Translations under genes and position numbers: made by a program | In this document: one piece after another, positions 5,917-8,247 of the stretch | Layout of the letters: every line of letters starts with the position of its first letter | How positions within the stretch are numbered: position 1 is the first letter of the stretch | Assembly (NCBI GenBank): GCA_024227975.1 | Contig: JAAETV010000445.1 | Location: forward strand, 1-8,247 | Direction: 5' to 3' | DNA from: Actinomycetes bacterium | GTDB lineage: Bacteria; Actinomycetota; Acidimicrobiia; Acidimicrobiales; SZUA-35 | DNA length: 8,247 bases | Notes under the pieces: model-generated | What the model saw: the letters and a program-made list of their open reading frames with translations, nothing else | What the model was told of the DNA's origin: nothing | Databases searched by the model: none

Positions 5917-5941
5917 GACCAGTCTCGGGGGACTGCTGGTC
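5917..5941. repeat. Inverted repeat downstream of the FAD oxidoreductase gene
   Basis: GACCAG (5917-5922) pairs with CTGGTC (5936-5941); alternatively CAGTC (5920-5924) pairs with GACTG (5931-5935) over the 6-nt loop TCGGGG. It is about 75 bp beyond the stop of the 6014-7333 gene and could end that transcript, but it lacks a T-tract. Confidence 0.3.
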
Positions 5942-6013
5942 GACGCCGGATCGTACGGCTATCAATCGGTCCATCAGGTTGTCAGCGCAGTCGAAGTCGG
6001 GGGGCACCGTGGT

Positions 6014-7333
6014 TCAGGTATCGGCGGGCGGATCGCCGCCAACGAGTGCGCCGCCCGCGGCCAGATCGAGACGGAGGGCTTCGACGTCGATCTCGTGGAC
6101 CTTTCCGCCGGTGTTGAGCGCAGCCACTGCGGCCGCGCCGGCGGCCTCACCAGTGGCCATGGCAGCGGGGATCTCTTTGGTTGCCTGATGCACATAGCGA
6201 GTAGTCGAGATGCACCGACCGGCAGTGATCAGGTTCTTGACTGCGGGCGTTGTCAGGCAGCGGTAGGGGATGTCATAGACGACCCCACGCCTGGTCCAGT
6301 GCCCGGTCTGGGCCACCGAATCGGCGAAGGGCCGGTCACCGTCGTCTTTTTGCAGCATGTAGTCGCCAACCAGCCGGCGCGACTCAGTGATCCCCAGATT
6401 CTTGGCGATGTCGTCGAGCCAGGCCTCACCGAAGCCGGGGGCTTCCTCACGCAGTCGGGCTACCTCGGCCATCACGGCGCGACGACAACTGAGCTCTGCA
6501 CTGGTGAGATCGACGGGGTCGACCGGGTTGATCCTCGATTCTGCGAATCCCGGCCCTCCCCAAGGCACAAGCACCCGCCCGGGATCGGTGGTTCGGAAGT
6601 AGATGCCCCCCTCGATTGGGGAGTTCTCGTCGAACCCGCTCACCCCGCCCATCCGGAACCACTGGTGCGGATAGATGGGAACGAGCTCGGCGTCAGCTCC
6701 GGCGTAGGTGAACACATCGCCGTCGCCGGTGGTGTCAATGATCACGGTGGGGATGATCACTTCACGCCCGGCCTTGGATTCGACGACGACGGCCTCGATA
6801 TGCCCTTCGGTGGAATGGGTTGCCGCGCAGCCGGTGTGGAGGCGTAGCGTCACCCCTTCCGCTTCGAGCAGGTCATAGGTGGCACTGACGAACGACTCGG
6901 GTTCGAAGGCCACCGAGTAGCGCACAGTCTCCGGGGGCGCACCCCAGATCAGGCCCCAGTTCCGCCAACGTTCGACGGCTTGGGGATCCTCGCTTCCCCA
7001 CTCGGATCGGCCCGGGTAGCGTGCTGCTCCCAAGGAGTCGAGGGTGTCGACGAACTCCTGGCAGATCCCCGCCACGACCTGGTTGCCCTCACCATCGTCG
7101 AGGGTCAACAACAGGTTGATCAGGCCGAAGCTGGCCAGGCCTCCGACATAGCTCAGGCGTTCCACCAACCAGGTGTCGGCTCCTCGTCGGGCGCTGGCCA
7201 ATGCCGCGGCGATTCCTGCTGCGCCGGCGCCAACGACCAGCACGTCGGGACGGCCGATCACGGGCAGGTCGCGAGCCGGCTCGCGCCATGTGGCAGAGGC
7301 CGCTTCAGTCGAGGTCGTGTCTTGATCGGTCAA
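6014..7333 (-). CDS. FAD-dependent oxidoreductase (PF12831-like FAD_oxidored family)
   Basis: A 439-aa flavoprotein. The N-terminal Rossmann fold is clear: DVLVVGAGAAGIAAALASAR (30-49) holds the GxGxxG dinucleotide motif, VE at 57-58 ends the second strand with the ribose-binding Glu, and YVGGLAS (62-68) follows. TTGDGD at 201-206 is the second FAD contact. The C-terminal NLITAGRCIS (367-376) and the EIPAAMATGEAAGAAA helix complete the flavin site in the order typical of this family. The substrate is unknown. The start is TTG 7333, overlapping the dehydrogenase stop as TTGA, with a weak AGGCGG 5 nt before it. Reading further upstream (to 7531) would run through the dehydrogenase gene and gives an Arg-rich, clearly non-native sequence; GTG 7261 is a less likely alternative with no ribosome-binding site. 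Confidence 0.85.
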   Translation of the reverse strand: MTDQDTTSTEAASATWREPARDLPVIGRPDVLVVGAGAAGIAAALASARRGADTWLVERLSYVGGLASFGLINLLLTLDDGEGNQVVAGICQEFVDTLDSLGAARYPGRSEWGSEDPQAVERWRNWGLIWGAPPETVRYSVAFEPESFVSATYDLLEAEGVTLRLHTGCAATHSTEGHIEAVVVESKAGREVIIPTVIIDTTGDGDVFTYAGADAELVPIYPHQWFRMGGVSGFDENSPIEGGIYFRTTDPGRVLVPWGGPGFAESRINPVDPVDLTSAELSCRRAVMAEVARLREEAPGFGEAWLDDIAKNLGITESRRLVGDYMLQKDDGDRPFADSVAQTGHWTRRGVVYDIPYRCLTTPAVKNLITAGRCISTTRYVHQATKEIPAAMATGEAAGAAAVAALNTGGKVHEIDVEALRLDLAAGGALVGGDPPADT

Positions 7334-8247
7334 TGTGACCGCCTGGCGTGTTGGTCTACTAGTGCCCGCGAGATGATCGTGCGTTGGATCTCGTTGGTGC
7401 CTTCCCAGATCTGGTACACCTTGGCGTCCCTGTACCACCTCTCGACCGGATGATCTCGCATGTAGCCGTGACCGCCGAGGATCTGCACGGCTTCGCGGGT
7501 CACCTCGACTGCGGTGTCGGCGGCGTAACACTTGGCCATCGAGCCTTCACCTCGATCGAGGGGCAGGCCCTCGTCGACCATCCAACCGGCCCGCCAGAGC
7601 ATCAGCCGGGCTGCGTCGATTGCCATCGCCATGTCGGCGAGCTTAGTCGCGACAGCCTGATGGTCCGAGATGGGCCGACCTGCCGACTGGCGTTCGCTGG
7701 CGTAGTCGAGGGCGTACTCGTAGGCGGCGCGGGCCAGGCCGATGGACGTGGCGGCATAGATCATGCGCGAGTACTGAAGTAGCAGCAGGGGGTTGGGCCG
7801 CGGCCCATCGTCGGATCTGACGTCGGGTGCTGCGGTGGGTTTCGCCCCACCCAGTCGGTTCTCGGCGGGTATTCGGCAGTCGGACAGGACAACCTCGGCG
7901 GTGTGTGAGGAGCGAACACCCAGCTTCTGTTCGACCTTCCCCATCTCCAGCCCCGGCGTACCCTTCTCGACGATGAAGCCGGCCATCCCGCTCCAGCCCG
8001 CCCCAGGTTGCTCGACGGCGAAGACGATGTGCAGGTCGGCGATGCCTCCGTTGGAGATGAAGCACTTCGTGCCAGACAGCACATACTCATCGCCGTCGCG
8101 GCGAAATGTCGTCCGCATCGCCGAGACATCGCTTCCACCCTGGGGCTCGGTGATACACACCGCCCCTAGCCGGACGGCGTCCTGATCACAGAATTGGGGG
8201 ATGTACTTCTCCTGCTGGTCGCGTGTGCCGAAGGCGAGGATCGGTCC
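7330..8247 (-). CDS. Acyl-CoA dehydrogenase, 5' end beyond the window
   Basis: The C-terminal 305 aa of an acyl-CoA dehydrogenase; the frame is open to the window edge, so the N-terminal helical domain is cut off here and not necessarily missing in the genome. Visible parts are GPILAFGTRDQQEKYIPQF (1-19), the flavin-binding CITEPQGGSD (31-40), the middle beta domain (YVLSGTKCFISNGG, 55-68), RQSAGRPISDHQAV (186-199) and the C-terminal YRDAKVYQIWEGTNEIQR (272-289). E282 is in the position of the catalytic base of short/medium-chain enzymes. It oxidises an acyl-CoA to the 2-enoyl-CoA and passes electrons to ETF. An unusual Pro/Asp-rich segment (about 136-152) sits where relatives have a Gly-rich loop. 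It is translationally coupled to the following FAD oxidoreductase. The acyl chain used is unknown. Confidence 0.93.
   Translation of the reverse strand, partial: GPILAFGTRDQQEKYIPQFCDQDAVRLGAVCITEPQGGSDVSAMRTTFRRDGDEYVLSGTKCFISNGGIADLHIVFAVEQPGAGWSGMAGFIVEKGTPGLEMGKVEQKLGVRSSHTAEVVLSDCRIPAENRLGGAKPTAAPDVRSDDGPRPNPLLLLQYSRMIYAATSIGLARAAYEYALDYASERQSAGRPISDHQAVATKLADMAMAIDAARLMLWRAGWMVDEGLPLDRGEGSMAKCYAADTAVEVTREAVQILGGHGYMRDHPVERWYRDAKVYQIWEGTNEIQRTIISRALVDQHARRSH

Larger units (their letters stand above)
5577..6013. other. 437-bp intergenic region without a convincing gene
   Basis: This lies downstream of the FAD oxidoreductase gene and upstream of the lipoprotein gene, both on the minus strand. 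It should hold the lipoprotein promoter, but I find no -35/-10 pair I trust on that strand. It contains a run of eight G (5714-5721), a nested inverted repeat (5723-5761) and another inverted repeat (5917-5941). One short plus-strand reading frame (5823-5918, 31 aa) has GGAGG nearby but no recognisable product. Base composition is less GC-biased than in the genes around it. Confidence 0.6.

Noticed and set aside
5823..5918. A 31-codon plus-strand frame (starting MVKPLP) with GGAGG three bases from its ATG.
   Set aside because: The ribosome-binding site is too close, there is no promoter or recognisable product, and short frames like this arise by chance.
5798..6847. A 349-codon open frame on the plus strand.
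   Set aside because: From 6014 on it is antisense to the well-supported FAD oxidoreductase; its protein shows no motif and it is a product of high GC at third positions.

Overview
The window looks like chromosomal DNA of a high-GC actinobacterium. Supporting signs are a TIGR03086/mycothiol-type DinB-like protein, an F420/PPOX-type oxidoreductase, heavy G/C bias at third codon positions, GTG and TTG starts, and at least two promoters placed so that transcription would begin at the start codon (leaderless mRNAs). An Acidimicrobiia-like environmental lineage would fit the orphan branched-chain-type solute-binding lipoprotein and the acyl-CoA dehydrogenase/flavoprotein pair, but that is inference. 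I see no rRNA, tRNA, CRISPR array, transposase or prophage gene.

Layout. (1) 31-943, plus strand: a MerR-class promoter with a perfect 8+8 dyad drives a small membrane methyltransferase (isoprenylcysteine methyltransferase-like) and, by a TTGA stop/start overlap, a MerR regulator with a C-x7-C motif. The unit looks self-regulated. (2) 1114-1689, minus strand: a TIGR03086/DinB-like metal-binding protein. Its -35/-10 elements are covered by two near-identical 17-bp palindromes, one of which contains the start codon. (3) 1810-2945, minus strand: a two-gene unit of an N-terminally membrane-anchored SRPBCC protein and a 144-aa four-helix membrane protein. (4) 2944-3280, plus strand: the decayed C-terminal part of a NarL-type sensor histidine kinase, with two nonsense codons and several frameshifts. 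(5) 3407-3859, plus strand: an F420-dependent PPOX-class oxidoreductase. (6) 3999-5576, minus strand: a lipoprotein solute-binding protein of the branched-chain amino acid ABC type, with no permease or ATPase genes beside it. (7) 5577-6013: 437 bp with no convincing gene, but with inverted repeats. (8) 6014-8247, minus strand: an acyl-CoA dehydrogenase that enters from beyond the right edge, translationally coupled by TTGA to an FAD-dependent oxidoreductase.

How the parts work together. The right half (dehydrogenase, flavoprotein, uptake lipoprotein) could serve uptake and oxidation of an organic acid or other carbon source, but no substrate can be named. The left half is a set of small, separately regulated units. 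I found no clear new multi-gene system. The strongest leads are regulatory: the dyad at 35-52, the twin palindromes at 1682-1721, and the unannotated histidine-kinase remnant.
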